A DNA stretch of 64,000 bases from DATATV01 sp036268615. GTDB taxonomy: Bacteria > Actinomycetota > Actinomycetes > Mycobacteriales > Pseudonocardiaceae. Below are positions 41,058 through 49,185 of the stretch, piece by piece. Location of the stretch: positions 62,001 to 126,000 of the forward strand of contig DATATV010000039.1 in assembly GCA_036268615.1 (NCBI GenBank), in the 5' to 3' direction. A program made the translations under genes and the position numbers. A model generated the notes under the pieces. The model did no database searches. It saw nothing but the letters and a program-made list of their open reading frames with translations, and had not been told where the DNA came from. How positions within the stretch are numbered: the first letter of the stretch is position 1; every line of letters starts with the position of its first letter.

Positions 41058-41678
41058 TCAGACCACCTCGAACCGGACGTGGTCGCCGGGGGCCAGCAGG
41101 GCGGCCGGCTCGCGGTGCGCGTCGAACAGGGTCAGCTCGGTGTGGCCGAGCAGCCGCCAGCCGCCGGGCGAGGAGCGCGGGTAGGCGGCGGTGAACTCGC
41201 CGGCCACGCCGACCGAGCCGGCCGGCACCCGGGTGCGCGGCTGGTCCAGGCGTGGCTGGCGCAGGGGTTCGGGCAGCCCGACGAGGTAGCCGAAGCCCGG
41301 CGCGAACCCGCAGAACGCCACCGAGTACTCCGCGCCGGCGTGCAGCGCGACGACCTCCTCGACGCTCCGGCCTGCGGTGTCGGCGACGAGGTCGAGGTCC
41401 GGGCCGTCGTAGTGCACCGGAATGCGCACGGTGCGGGGGTGTCGCGTCGTGCCGTGGCGCAGGTCGGCGGTGGCGAGGATCTCGCGCACCCGGGTCAGGC
41501 CGGGGGAACCCGGTGCCACCGCGGCCAACACGGTCCGCGCGGCCGGTACCAGTTCGACCAGATCGGGCAGTTCGCCCTGCTCGGCGGCGGTGCTCAGCGC
41601 GGCCAGCACCCCGTCGACCTCGGCCAGCGAATCCACCTCGACGAGCACCGCGTCCGATCCGCACCGCAGTAGCCGCAC
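41058..41678 (-). CDS. pxpB: 5-oxoprolinase subunit B (KipI-like)
   Basis: 206 residues from GTG 41678. KipI/allophanate-hydrolase B domain: LVEVDSLAEVDGVLAALSTA, RTVRIPVHYDGPDLDLVADT, SVAFCGFAPGFGYLVGLPEP, RTRVPAGSVGVAGEFTAAYP. The GFAPGFGYL signature is exact. Partner of PxpC. Its -10 box overlaps the stop codon of the upstream arsR-type gene. Confidence 0.9.
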   Translation of the reverse strand: MRLLRCGSDAVLVEVDSLAEVDGVLAALSTAAEQGELPDLVELVPAARTVLAAVAPGSPGLTRVREILATADLRHGTTRHPRTVRIPVHYDGPDLDLVADTAGRSVEEVVALHAGAEYSVAFCGFAPGFGYLVGLPEPLRQPRLDQPRTRVPAGSVGVAGEFTAAYPRSSPGGWRLLGHTELTLFDAHREPAALLAPGDHVRFEVV

Positions 41679-41685
41679 CTGATCG

Positions 41686-41691
41686 AGCCTA
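41686..41691 (-). promoter_or_regulatory. Leaderless -10 (TAGGCT) for pxpBC
   Basis: TAGGCT, 7 nt before GTG 41678; shares bases with the stop of the ArsR-type gene. Confidence 0.55.
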
Positions 41692-42072
41692 AGGCATGGT
41701 GCCCGGGGACTCCTGTTGAGCGGCAAGGAAAACCGGACCGAGCACCGGACCGAGCACGGCCGTGAGCAGCCCGGGGAACCGCGCCTCAAGGTCGTCGACG
41801 CGCACGGTGACGATCCGCCGCCGGCCGTCGGCGACGGTCGTGGTCAGCCCGGCCTCGCGCAACACCCGCCAGTGGTGCGACAGCGTGGACGCGGACAGCG
41901 GCACGCTGTGATGCTCCGGCGAGCAGCCGCCGAGCGTGTCGCCCTCGGTGACCAGGTTGGCCACCAGTTTCAGCCGCACCGGGTCGGCGAGCGCGTGCAG
42001 CACGGACACCAGGTCGAGGTCCTCCCGACCGGGCTGGGGCAGGTTGCGGCGCACTTCCGCAGGATGCGTCAC
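41689..42072 (-). CDS. ArsR-family winged-helix regulator
   Basis: 127 residues from GTG 42072, chosen because AAGGA is 7 nt upstream; an in-frame TTG at 42090 has no ribosome site. HTH: VSVLHALADPVRLKLVANLV, LSASTLSHHWRVLREAGLTT, VADGRRRIVTVRVDDLEARF. The loop TLGGCSPEHHSVP holds one Cys and two His, which might bind a metal. Target genes unknown; it lies between murQ and pxpBC on the same strand. Confidence 0.85.
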   Translation of the reverse strand: MTHPAEVRRNLPQPGREDLDLVSVLHALADPVRLKLVANLVTEGDTLGGCSPEHHSVPLSASTLSHHWRVLREAGLTTTVADGRRRIVTVRVDDLEARFPGLLTAVLGPVLGPVFLAAQQESPGTMP

Positions 42073-42098
42073 GGTTTCGTCCTTCGACAAGTGGGAAA

Positions 42099-43022
42099 TC
42101 AGGCGCCCAGCGCGGTCAGCGCCGCGCGGACCTGCCCGCGTGCCTCGGTCAGCGCCGCCGCCGACCGCTGGGTGTCCGCCCCGGACAGCAGTTGCACCAG
42201 TGCGACCTTCAGGTCGCCGTCCGCCACGGCCAATGCGTCGGCGCAGTCCTGCTCGGTCGCGCCGGTCGCCTCGTGCAGGATGCGCAGCGTGCGGCCGCGC
42301 AGTTTCGCGTTGGTCGCCCGCATGCTGACCATCAGGTTGGAGTAGGTCCGTCCGTAGCGGACCATCACCGCCGTGGAGAACGCGGTGAGCACGAGTTTCT
42401 GCGCGGTGCCCGCCTTCATCCTGGTCGACCCGGCGATCACCTCGGGGCCGGTGTCCACCGCGATCGGCACGTCCACCTCGGCGTTGGCCGGCGCGTCGGG
42501 ATTGGCCGAGACCAGGGCGGTGCGCGCGCCCAACCGTCGGGCCGCGGCCAGCGCGCCGATCACGAACGGCGTGCGGCCGGACGCGGTCAGCCCGACCACC
42601 ACGTCCCCGGCACGCGCCGACGCGCTGATCTCCGCGGCACCGGCGTCGGCGTCGTCCTCGGCGTTCTCCACCGCGCGCAGCAGTGCCTCGTCGCCGCCGG
42701 CGTGGTGCGGCACGAACCAGTCGGCCGGGATGTTGAAGGTGGGCACGAGTTCGGCGGCGTCCAGCACGGACAGCCGGCCGGAGGTGCCCGCGCCGACGTA
42801 GTGCACCCGGTGCTCGGCGCGCAGCGCGGCGACCGCGTGGTCGACCAGCACCGCCAGCGCCGGCAGCACCGCGCCGACCGCCGCGGGCACCTCGGTGTCG
42901 GCCGCGTTGATCGTTCGCAGAACGTCCAGAGTGGACAGTTGGTCGATGTTGGTGGTGGCCGGATTACGCAGTTCGGTGGGGGAGTTGACGTGTGCCAACT
43001 CCCGGCCCGACGGTGCCGACAT
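42099..43022 (-). CDS. murQ: N-acetylmuramic acid 6-phosphate etherase
   Basis: 307 residues from ATG 43022, touching the stop of the rpiR-type gene. SIS-fold lyase: VHYVGAGTSGRLSVLDAAEL, DVVVGLTASGRTPFVIGALA, GPEVIAGSTRMKAGTAQKLV (signature), NLMVSMRATNAKLRGRTLRI. Converts MurNAc-6P to GlcNAc-6P and lactate during cell-wall recycling. Co-translated with its likely regulator. Confidence 0.95.
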   Translation of the reverse strand: MSAPSGRELAHVNSPTELRNPATTNIDQLSTLDVLRTINAADTEVPAAVGAVLPALAVLVDHAVAALRAEHRVHYVGAGTSGRLSVLDAAELVPTFNIPADWFVPHHAGGDEALLRAVENAEDDADAGAAEISASARAGDVVVGLTASGRTPFVIGALAAARRLGARTALVSANPDAPANAEVDVPIAVDTGPEVIAGSTRMKAGTAQKLVLTAFSTAVMVRYGRTYSNLMVSMRATNAKLRGRTLRILHEATGATEQDCADALAVADGDLKVALVQLLSGADTQRSAAALTEARGQVRAALTALGA

Positions 43023-43945
43023 CACTCACCGCTCTCGTGGCCGCGCCGTCGTCCGTCCGGGCGAACCTCCAGCCGGTGTGCGCCGACCGCCGTGTACGTG
43101 GTGTCCAGCGCGGCGAGCACGTTGTCCCGGTGCCGCTGGGCGACACCGACGAACATGCAGTCGATCACGGTGAGCTGCGCGATCCGGCTGGCAGTCGCCC
43201 CGGACCGGAAGGTGGTCTCCCGGGCTGCGGTGGTCAGCACGTGGTCGGCGGCGTCGGTGATCGGCGAGCGCGGGAAGTTGGTGACCGCGACGGTGAGCGC
43301 CCCGTGCGCCCGCGCCTCGCGCAGCGCCTCGACGGTGTCGGTGGTCGCGCCGGTGTGCGAGATGCCGACGGCGACATCGCCGGGCTTCAGCACGGCCGCG
43401 GAGGTCAGCATGATGTGCGTGTCGCTCCAGGCGAAGCACACCCGGCCGATCCGGTGCAGCTTCTGTTGCAGGTCCATCGCGACCAGCGAACTCGCGCCCA
43501 CCCCGTAGACGTCCACCCGGCCGGCCCCGGCGATCGCCTCGACGACCGACTGCAACGCCGGCACGTCCAACTGCTCGGCGGTCTCCTCGACCGCGCGGGC
43601 GTCGGAGAAGGCGATCTTGCCGACGACCTCGGCGAGTTCGTCGGACGGATCGATGTCCCCGCCCATGTCCCGATTGGACCGCGCCGCGGCCCGTGCGGTG
43701 TCCGCGGCCAGCGCGATGCGCAGCTCCGGATATCCGCTCACCCCGATGGCCTTGCAGAACCGGGTCACCGTGGTCTCGCTGGTACCGGCGGCTTCGGCGA
43801 CCTCGGTGATGCTGCGGCGGGCGACCCCGCCCGGGTCTTCCAGCACCACGCCGGCGACCCGTTGCTCTGCCTTCGCCAGGCCGGGCAGCAGTGATCTGAT
43901 GCGCACCAGCGGACTTGATTCCGCGGCGCTGGGAATGGTGGCCAC
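43022..43945 (-). CDS. murR: RpiR/MurR-family regulator
   Basis: 307 residues from GTG 43945. N-terminal HTH (KAEQRVAGVVLEDPGGVARR SITEVAEAAGTSETTVTRFCKAIG) and C-terminal SIS sugar-phosphate domain (VDVYGVGASSLVAMDLQQKL, GDVAVGISHTGATTDTVEAL). In relatives MurR represses murQ and is released by MurNAc-6P. An inverted repeat overlaps its own leaderless promoter, so autoregulation is likely. Confidence 0.9.
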   Translation of the reverse strand: MATIPSAAESSPLVRIRSLLPGLAKAEQRVAGVVLEDPGGVARRSITEVAEAAGTSETTVTRFCKAIGVSGYPELRIALAADTARAAARSNRDMGGDIDPSDELAEVVGKIAFSDARAVEETAEQLDVPALQSVVEAIAGAGRVDVYGVGASSLVAMDLQQKLHRIGRVCFAWSDTHIMLTSAAVLKPGDVAVGISHTGATTDTVEALREARAHGALTVAVTNFPRSPITDAADHVLTTAARETTFRSGATASRIAQLTVIDCMFVGVAQRHRDNVLAALDTTYTAVGAHRLEVRPDGRRRGHESGE

Positions 43946-43946
43946 G

Positions 43947-43974
43947 TGGGAAACTTACTAACCGTCACTTCCCA
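43947..43974 (-). promoter_or_regulatory. Candidate MurR operator and leaderless promoter
   Basis: Inverted repeat TGGGAA/TTCCCA (43947-43952, 43969-43974) spans the -10 TAAGTT (43952-43957), 6 nt before GTG 43945. GGGAA-TTACT-AAC is partly repeated upstream of namZ at 47316-47334. Confidence 0.5.
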
Positions 43975-44131
43975 GGTCAACGCGTCGGGGCTGGCCGCGA
44001 CCCAACCGTGTCCGTGAACTGGGGTGATCTCACGGCGTGCGGACAGATGATTACCCAGTGGGAGGAATTCTGAGGATCAGCTGGGTAGGCGCGGGACCTA
44101 TGGCCCTACCGAAACGGACCCCCGGCTGCGC

Positions 44132-45925
44132 TCACCGCCCGGTCAGTTTCCAGTTGGTCGCGGTGAACGCGGCCGGGTCGCGATCCCCGTCCAGCAGCAC
44201 CCCGCCGTCGTCGGACACCCGCACCGCGGCCACGTTCACCCCGCGTCCGGTGTTCAGGCTGTCGGTCGTGTACTGCCAGCGCAGGGCGACCGGTCCGGTC
44301 GCGGCCGGCAACTGTGCGGTCACGTGCCACCAGGAGCGGGTGCCACCGGAGAGTCTGCTGACCGTGCCGGTCGGCGCGCCCGGTCCGGTCACCTGAACGG
44401 GCACCGGCTGCCAGGTGGTGCCGTCCGTGCTCGACTCCAGGGTGGCGAAGTCGTACCCGGCCTCGGTGTCCACGAACGTGTCGTAGCCGATCCGCACCGG
44501 CCCGCCGCTCGGCGTCAGCGTGCTGCTGGTCAGCGTCGCCGTCGTCGCGTCGCCGATGCCGGCGTACCAGGACTGTGCGCTGTGCGGTGGCCGCACCGCC
44601 ATCGCGTGCGCCAGCGCGTCGCCCACCGCCCGCCGGGACGGGTTGGTCGACTCCCAGGTGCGCGTCGGGTGCACCCGATTGGTGAACAGCAGCGCGATGG
44701 ACCGCGACTCCGGGTCGATCACGATCGACGTGCCGGTGAAACCGGTGTGCCCGGCCGTCTCCGGGCTGTCCAAGCCGCCCATGTACCAGCGCTGGTCCAG
44801 CTCGAAGCCAAGGCCGTGCGCGTCGCCGGGGAAGTTCTGGTTGTAGTTGGTCAGCATCTGGGTGACCGACTGCTGGCTGAGAATCCGGTGCCCGGCGTAC
44901 GTGCCGCCGTTGAGGATCGTCTGGGCCAGCACCGCGATGTCGTCCACCGTGGAGAACACCCCGGCGTGTCCGGCGACCCCGCCCATCGCCCACGCGTTCT
45001 CGTCGTGCACCTGTCCCCAGACCAGTCCGCGCTGGGGTTCGCCCGGCCCCTGCTCGTACTCCTCGGCGGCGATCCGCGGCTTCAGCGACGCCGGCGGGTT
45101 GTACATGGTGTCGGTCATCCGCAGCGGCGCGGTGATGCCCTGGCGGACCAGCACGTCCAGCGTCTTGCCGGTGATCGTCTGCAGAACCTGTTGCAGGGTC
45201 AGCATGTTCAGGTCGGAGTACAGATACGTGCTGCCCGGCGGGTACTCCGGCACGGTGTCCAGGATCGCGTTGACCCGGGAGGCCATGTCCGGGTACTGCC
45301 ACAGCGGCGGGCTCGGGTCGGCCGGCAGCCCGGAGGTGTGCGTGAGCAGCTGCTCGATGGTGATCGAGCCCTTGCCGTTGCTGGCGAACTCGGGCAGATA
45401 GCTGGCCACGGTCGCGTTCACGTCCAGCCGGCCGGCCTCGATCTGCTGCATCGCCACGATCGACGTGAACAGCTTGGACAGCGACGCGAGGTCGAAGATC
45501 GTGTTGGTGCGCATCGGGATCTGCTGGTCGGCCGGCAGCGGGTCGCCCTGCTGGTCGGCGTAGCGCAGCGCGTAGCCGGCCGCCTGCTTGGCCACCACGA
45601 CCCCGTCGTGCACCAGCAGGGTGACCGCGCCGGAGAACATCGGGTGGCCCGAGGCGTCCGGCTGGGTCCAGTTGTCGATCTGCTGGAGGGTCGCGTCTAT
45701 CGGCCCGCCAGCCAGCCCGGCCTGGGCCGGCGGGCCCGGCCGCAGGGTCGTCCAGGCGGGCGCGAACCCCTGCTGGACCTGGTCGAACCGACCGGTGCCC
45801 GGCATGGTCGGCCACGGCCCGAGCGGACCTGGGGTCGCCGCCGCGGAGCCGACGGTCATCCCGAGCACCGTGCCAGCGGCCAGCGCGAGCGCCACCCCGG
45901 TGCGGACAGCATGGCGACGGGACAT
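44132..45925 (-). CDS. Secreted serine hydrolase (AmiE/beta-lactamase family) with C-terminal carbohydrate-type domain
   Basis: 597 residues from ATG 45925 (GAGGTG upstream; the ATG at 45952 overlaps the namZ stop but has no ribosome site). Signal peptide MSRRHAVRTGVALALAAGTV, then a class-C/DD-peptidase fold: FDLASLSKLFTSIVAMQQIE (SxxK), YLYSDLNMLTLQQVLQ (Tyr motif) and GHTGFTGTSIVIDP (HTGFTG replaces KTG). The last ~150 residues look like a beta-sandwich of the discoidin/F5-8C type. B. subtilis AmiE removes peptides from MurNAc beside namZ and murQ; the same order here supports that role. Confidence 0.88.
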   Translation of the reverse strand: MSRRHAVRTGVALALAAGTVLGMTVGSAAATPGPLGPWPTMPGTGRFDQVQQGFAPAWTTLRPGPPAQAGLAGGPIDATLQQIDNWTQPDASGHPMFSGAVTLLVHDGVVVAKQAAGYALRYADQQGDPLPADQQIPMRTNTIFDLASLSKLFTSIVAMQQIEAGRLDVNATVASYLPEFASNGKGSITIEQLLTHTSGLPADPSPPLWQYPDMASRVNAILDTVPEYPPGSTYLYSDLNMLTLQQVLQTITGKTLDVLVRQGITAPLRMTDTMYNPPASLKPRIAAEEYEQGPGEPQRGLVWGQVHDENAWAMGGVAGHAGVFSTVDDIAVLAQTILNGGTYAGHRILSQQSVTQMLTNYNQNFPGDAHGLGFELDQRWYMGGLDSPETAGHTGFTGTSIVIDPESRSIALLFTNRVHPTRTWESTNPSRRAVGDALAHAMAVRPPHSAQSWYAGIGDATTATLTSSTLTPSGGPVRIGYDTFVDTEAGYDFATLESSTDGTTWQPVPVQVTGPGAPTGTVSRLSGGTRSWWHVTAQLPAATGPVALRWQYTTDSLNTGRGVNVAAVRVSDDGGVLLDGDRDPAAFTATNWKLTGR

Positions 45926-45948
45926 GGCCACCTCGATCTCGTCATGGG

Positions 45949-47256
45949 TCATGAGTACAGCAGGAAGGGCCGGCGGTCGCGGCGGAACGCGGTCAGCTCG
46001 CCCTGCCACGCGCCGACCACGTCCTCGATCGACGCGCCCGCGTCGATCATCGTGCGCAGCCGGGCCGAGCCGGTGAGGTCGTCGATCCAGTTGTCCGGCC
46101 GCCAGCCGAAAACCGAGGGATACAGCTGTTTCGCGGTGACCAGCATGGCCACCGCGGTGTGGATCGGGTCCAGCGCGTGCGGGTCGGTGAGGTGCACCTG
46201 CACCCCGCCGCAGGTCTGATTGACGAACTTGTCGAACGTCGGCACGTAGTAGTTCTCCCGGAACCGCACCCCGGGCAGGCCGAGGGCGTTGAGCGTTTCC
46301 GCCCAGCGCCAGTCGATTCCGGGTGCGCCGACGAGCTCGAACGGCCGGGTGGTGCCCCGTCCCTCCGACAGCAGCGTGCCCTCGAACATGCAGTTGCCCG
46401 GGTAGACCAGCGCGGTGTCCGGGGTCGGCATGTTCGGGCTGGGCAGCACCCACGGCAGGCCGGTGTCGGCGAACAGCGTGTCCCGCCGCCAACCCCGCAC
46501 CGTGACGACGTCCACATCGGACAGTTGACGGCCGCCGGTGTCCTGCGCCAGGAACAGCGCGTTGAACATCCGGGCCAGCTCGCCGGCGGTCATCCCGGGT
46601 TGCTGCACGATCGGCTTGAGCCCGACCAGGGTGGCGAACGCCGGGTCCAACCGCGGCCCGAACGCCTGTCCGCCAACGGGATCAGGCCGGTCCAGCACGA
46701 CGAACTCGGCGCCGGCGAGCACCGCGGCCCACATCGCGATGTACATCGTCCAGGTGTAGGTGTAGAACCGCGCGCCGACGCCGGCGATGTCGAACACGAC
46801 CGTGTCCACGCCGGCCTTGGTGTACATCGCGGCGAGTTGCGCGGCGGTGACGTTGTAGGCGTCGTAGACCGGGATACCGGTGCGCGGATCGGTGTAGTCG
46901 CCCTGTGCGCCGCCGGCCTGCGCGGTGCCGCGGAAACCGTGTTCCGGGCCGAACACCGCCAGCGGGCGCACCCCGGCGGCGACCAGGTCGTCCACGATGT
47001 GGGTGAGGTCGGCGAGCACCGCGGTCGGGTTGGCGAGCACGCCCAGCCGACGCCCGGCCAACGGCCGCCACCGCTGCGCGGCCAACACGTCGGCGCCGGT
47101 CAACGCGGTGGTCCTCGGCGGCACGGCGGGCTGGGTCGCCGCGACGGCTTCCGGGCCGGCGCCGGTCAGGGCGGTCGTCGCGGCTGCCGACGCCGCGGCC
47201 GTCGCGACAGTTGCCGTCGTCGCGGCCAGGAACCCACGGCGGGACATCCGGCTCAT
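45949..47256 (-). CDS. namZ: Exo-beta-N-acetylmuramidase NamZ (DUF1343)
   Basis: 435 residues from ATG 47256 (GGAGGAG upstream). Tat signal MSRMSRRGFLAATTATVATA. DUF1343 landmarks: RLGVLANPTAVLADLTHIVD, LAVFGPEHGFRGTAQAGGAQ, GIPVYDAYN, VDTVVFDIAGVGARFYTYTW, PSPNMPTPDTALVYPGNCMF, EGTLLSEGRGTTRPFELVGA. Family knowledge: B. subtilis NamZ releases terminal MurNAc from peptidoglycan strands. With AmiE-like, MurR and MurQ it forms a MurNAc-salvage unit; NagZ and a MurNAc kinase or PTS are not in the window. Confidence 0.93.
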   Translation of the reverse strand: MSRMSRRGFLAATTATVATAAASAAATTALTGAGPEAVAATQPAVPPRTTALTGADVLAAQRWRPLAGRRLGVLANPTAVLADLTHIVDDLVAAGVRPLAVFGPEHGFRGTAQAGGAQGDYTDPRTGIPVYDAYNVTAAQLAAMYTKAGVDTVVFDIAGVGARFYTYTWTMYIAMWAAVLAGAEFVVLDRPDPVGGQAFGPRLDPAFATLVGLKPIVQQPGMTAGELARMFNALFLAQDTGGRQLSDVDVVTVRGWRRDTLFADTGLPWVLPSPNMPTPDTALVYPGNCMFEGTLLSEGRGTTRPFELVGAPGIDWRWAETLNALGLPGVRFRENYYVPTFDKFVNQTCGGVQVHLTDPHALDPIHTAVAMLVTAKQLYPSVFGWRPDNWIDDLTGSARLRTMIDAGASIEDVVGAWQGELTAFRRDRRPFLLYS

Positions 47257-47315
47257 GGCGACTCCTCCACGGACCACCACGGTATGTGGACTTTTTTCCA
47301 CACCCGCGCAGTACC

Positions 47316-47334
47316 GGGAAGTTACTCACCTAAC
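47316..47334 (-). promoter_or_regulatory. Candidate MurR site upstream of namZ
   Basis: Contains GGGAAGTTACT and CTAAC on the plus strand, resembling GGGAAACTTACT-AAC at the murR promoter; about 60 nt upstream of namZ. Confidence 0.35.
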
Positions 47335-47393
47335 GGGGTCCGGTCAACGGTCCGCGGAGTTGATACCCGTTCGGCCACCCGTACAGATGCGGC

Positions 47394-47690
47394 GGGCGGA
47401 GTGTCCCGCGCTCCCGCGCGATCACACTCCGCCCACCGCTCCCGCACGGACCACCGGGTTACCAAGCTGCAACGACTGTCGTGCTTATGGGGGACTCGGC
47501 GTCCGGCGTCCCAGTACGCAGTCCCACAACGACAAAGCCTCCCGCGGCAATGCTGCGCGTGGGTGCCTGGCGTCCGTGCACGGAGTTCCGCGGGGGAGAC
47601 GCAACTTCTCCTCTGTCACGCCCCTGGCCGACCGGAAGTCCGCAGTTCCTTTGTACGCCAGTGACCTGCGTCTATTCAAGTGCTCGGACG
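47394..47690 (-). ncRNA. Candidate Ms1-like small RNA locus
   Basis: Gene-free 490-bp gap directly downstream of the HAD gene, the position of the Ms1/MTS2823 RNA in mycobacteria. It ends, on the minus strand, at a strong hairpin (GGGCGGAGTGT/ACACTCCGCCC, 47394-47434) and contains another stem (GGGACT/AGTCCC, 47491-47525). The 5' end is a guess. Primary sequence homology was not verified. Confidence 0.3.
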
Positions 47691-47791
47691 GGTGCACCGG
47701 TCAAGCGACGAACAGTGACCGGCAAGTGCCGCACAGCCGTGGGATACCGCCGCACGAGCGCACATTCGTCACCCGGTCGGGCGACAGCGGT

Positions 47792-48643
47792 TCACCGATT
47801 GCGGCGTCGTCGAATGCCGTACCAGGTGACTCCGGCGGCCACCGCGCCCAGACCGACCGCGGTCGCCGCGACCACGGCGCCACCGGCGGGTGTGCTGATC
47901 CGGGCGCGCAGCGAAATCGGGTTGGAGAACGACAGCACCGGCCAGTCGCGGGCGATCGCCACCTTGCGCAGCGGGCGATTCGGATTCACCGCGGTCGGAT
48001 GTCCGACTACCTCCAACATCGGCAGATCGGTGTTCGAATCCGTGTACGCGTGGCATTCCGCCAGTAGATAACCTTTTTCTTCGGCCAGTTCGGTGATTGC
48101 CAACGCCTTGTTCTCGCCGTAGCAGTAGAACCCGATTTCCCCGGTGTACCGGCCGTCGGCGACCACCATCCGGGTGCCGATGCTGTGCGTCGCGCCGACC
48201 ATCGCCGCGATCGGCGTGACGATCTCCTCGCCGGACGCGGACACGACAACCACGTCGTGGCCCTGCTCACGATGGGTGTTGATCAGTTCGGTGGCCTCGG
48301 CGTAGACGAGCGGGTCGACGATGTCGTGCAGTGTCTCCTCCACGATCGAACGCACCTGCTCGACGTCCCAGCCGGCGGCCAGCCTGGTCAGGTGCTCGCG
48401 CATCCGGTCCATCTGTTCGGCGTCCGCGCCGGCCTGCATGAACACGAACTGGGCATAGGCGCTGCGCAGTGCGGCCCGCCGGTTGATCAGGCCCTCCTGG
48501 CGGAATCGCCGACTGAACGCGAGCGTGCTCGACTTCGCGATGATTGTCTTGTCCAGGTCGAAGAACGCCGCGACGCGCCCGCCCGCGACACCGACCCGAT
48601 CGTCGTCGGTGGCGCCGGGGGATTCACTGACCAGCTCATTCAC
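47792..48643 (-). CDS. HAD-IB family phosphatase with C-terminal membrane helix (Rv3661-like)
   Basis: 283 residues from GTG 48643. SerB-type HAD motifs: RVAAFFDLDKTIIAKS (DxDxT), DVVVVSASGEEIVTPIAAMV (Ser motif), YTDSNTDLPMLEVVGHPTAV (motif IV with Asp pair). A C-terminal helix (TPAGGAVVAATAVGLGAVAA GVTWYGI) and basic end anchor it in the membrane. Probable phosphatase on a small or lipid-linked substrate. It is adjacent to ssd and the 6C RNA as in other actinobacteria. Confidence 0.9.
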   Translation of the reverse strand: MNELVSESPGATDDDRVGVAGGRVAAFFDLDKTIIAKSSTLAFSRRFRQEGLINRRAALRSAYAQFVFMQAGADAEQMDRMREHLTRLAAGWDVEQVRSIVEETLHDIVDPLVYAEATELINTHREQGHDVVVVSASGEEIVTPIAAMVGATHSIGTRMVVADGRYTGEIGFYCYGENKALAITELAEEKGYLLAECHAYTDSNTDLPMLEVVGHPTAVNPNRPLRKVAIARDWPVLSFSNPISLRARISTPAGGAVVAATAVGLGAVAAGVTWYGIRRRRNR

Positions 48644-48649
48644 CGATCA

Positions 48650-48655
48650 AGCATA
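48650..48655 (-). promoter_or_regulatory. Leaderless -10 (TATGCT) for HAD gene
   Basis: TATGCT, 6 nt before GTG 48643. Confidence 0.6.
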
Positions 48656-48767
48656 GGAGTGCTCACCAGCATCGTTGGTGATTCGGGCAGAACCGGCGGG
48701 TCATCCCGGCGGCAACAGCTTGGCACCCAATCCAACCGACTCTATGCATGTCGGGGCGGGAGAGGAC

Positions 48768-48773
48768 TACAGT
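48768..48773 (+). promoter_or_regulatory. -10 box for 6C RNA
   Basis: TACAGT about 6 nt before the first hairpin of the 6C RNA. Confidence 0.5.
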
Positions 48774-48774
48774 A

Positions 48775-48867
48775 GTTCCGTCCGGCTCGACCGGACGGGT
48801 TCAGTCCGACCCCCCGGGACTGAACCACCGACGACCCCCGTCCCTCCCCCCTGGCGGGGGTCGTCCC
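48775..48867 (+). ncRNA. 6C small RNA
   Basis: Three perfect hairpins in a row: CCGTCCGG/CCGGACGG (48778-48798); GGTTCAGTCC/GGACTGAACC (48798-48826) with a CCCCCC loop; ACGACCCCCG/CGGGGGTCGT (48831-48864) with a second loop containing six cytosines and serving as terminator. Two C6 loops define the actinobacterial 6C motif, and the site between the HAD gene and ssd is the one used in mycobacteria (B11) and Streptomyces. It probably base-pairs G-rich ribosome sites of mRNAs. Confidence 0.88.
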
Positions 48868-48893
48868 ATGTCCGGTGGAAACCGTCGGTGGTT
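48823..48893 (+). promoter_or_regulatory. Alternative long-range pairing at 6C RNA 3' end
   Basis: AACCACCGACG (48823-48833) is perfectly complementary to CGTCGGTGGTT (48883-48893), 11 bp, and would compete with the 6C terminator hairpin, allowing a readthrough form toward ssd. Confidence 0.35.
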
Positions 48894-49105
48894 ACCCGGT
48901 TGTCGGCTTCGCCGGGTGTTTCCGTTCCCTCAACTGGTCGTTCCCGCCGGTGTTCCGGCTCGTGTTCCTGCCGACCTTCCGGCCGGGCTTCGCCTTCACC
49001 GAACTGTTTACTGTCAATCTCGTTGAATTCGGGCAGACCATCCCCCTTCCGAGCCTGCCACAAATGTCTGACAGTTTTGCGTACGAGGGCCGCGAATGGG
49101 CTGAG

Positions 49106-49133
49106 TTGTCCACAGGCGACCCCGTTGTCCACA
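49106..49133 (+). other. Pair of DnaA-box-like 9-mers
   Basis: TTGTCCACA at 49106-49114 and again at 49125-49133, 19 bp apart, in the ssd leader. Confidence 0.5.
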
Positions 49134-49185
49134 GATCGATCATGGTCGGTTGTTGCCGCTCCCCGTTCACGGAACCGTTGTCGCC

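Noticed and set aside
49106..49133. A replication origin near ssd
   Set aside because: Only two 9-mers, no dnaA/dnaN/gyrB neighbours and no AT-rich unwinding region.
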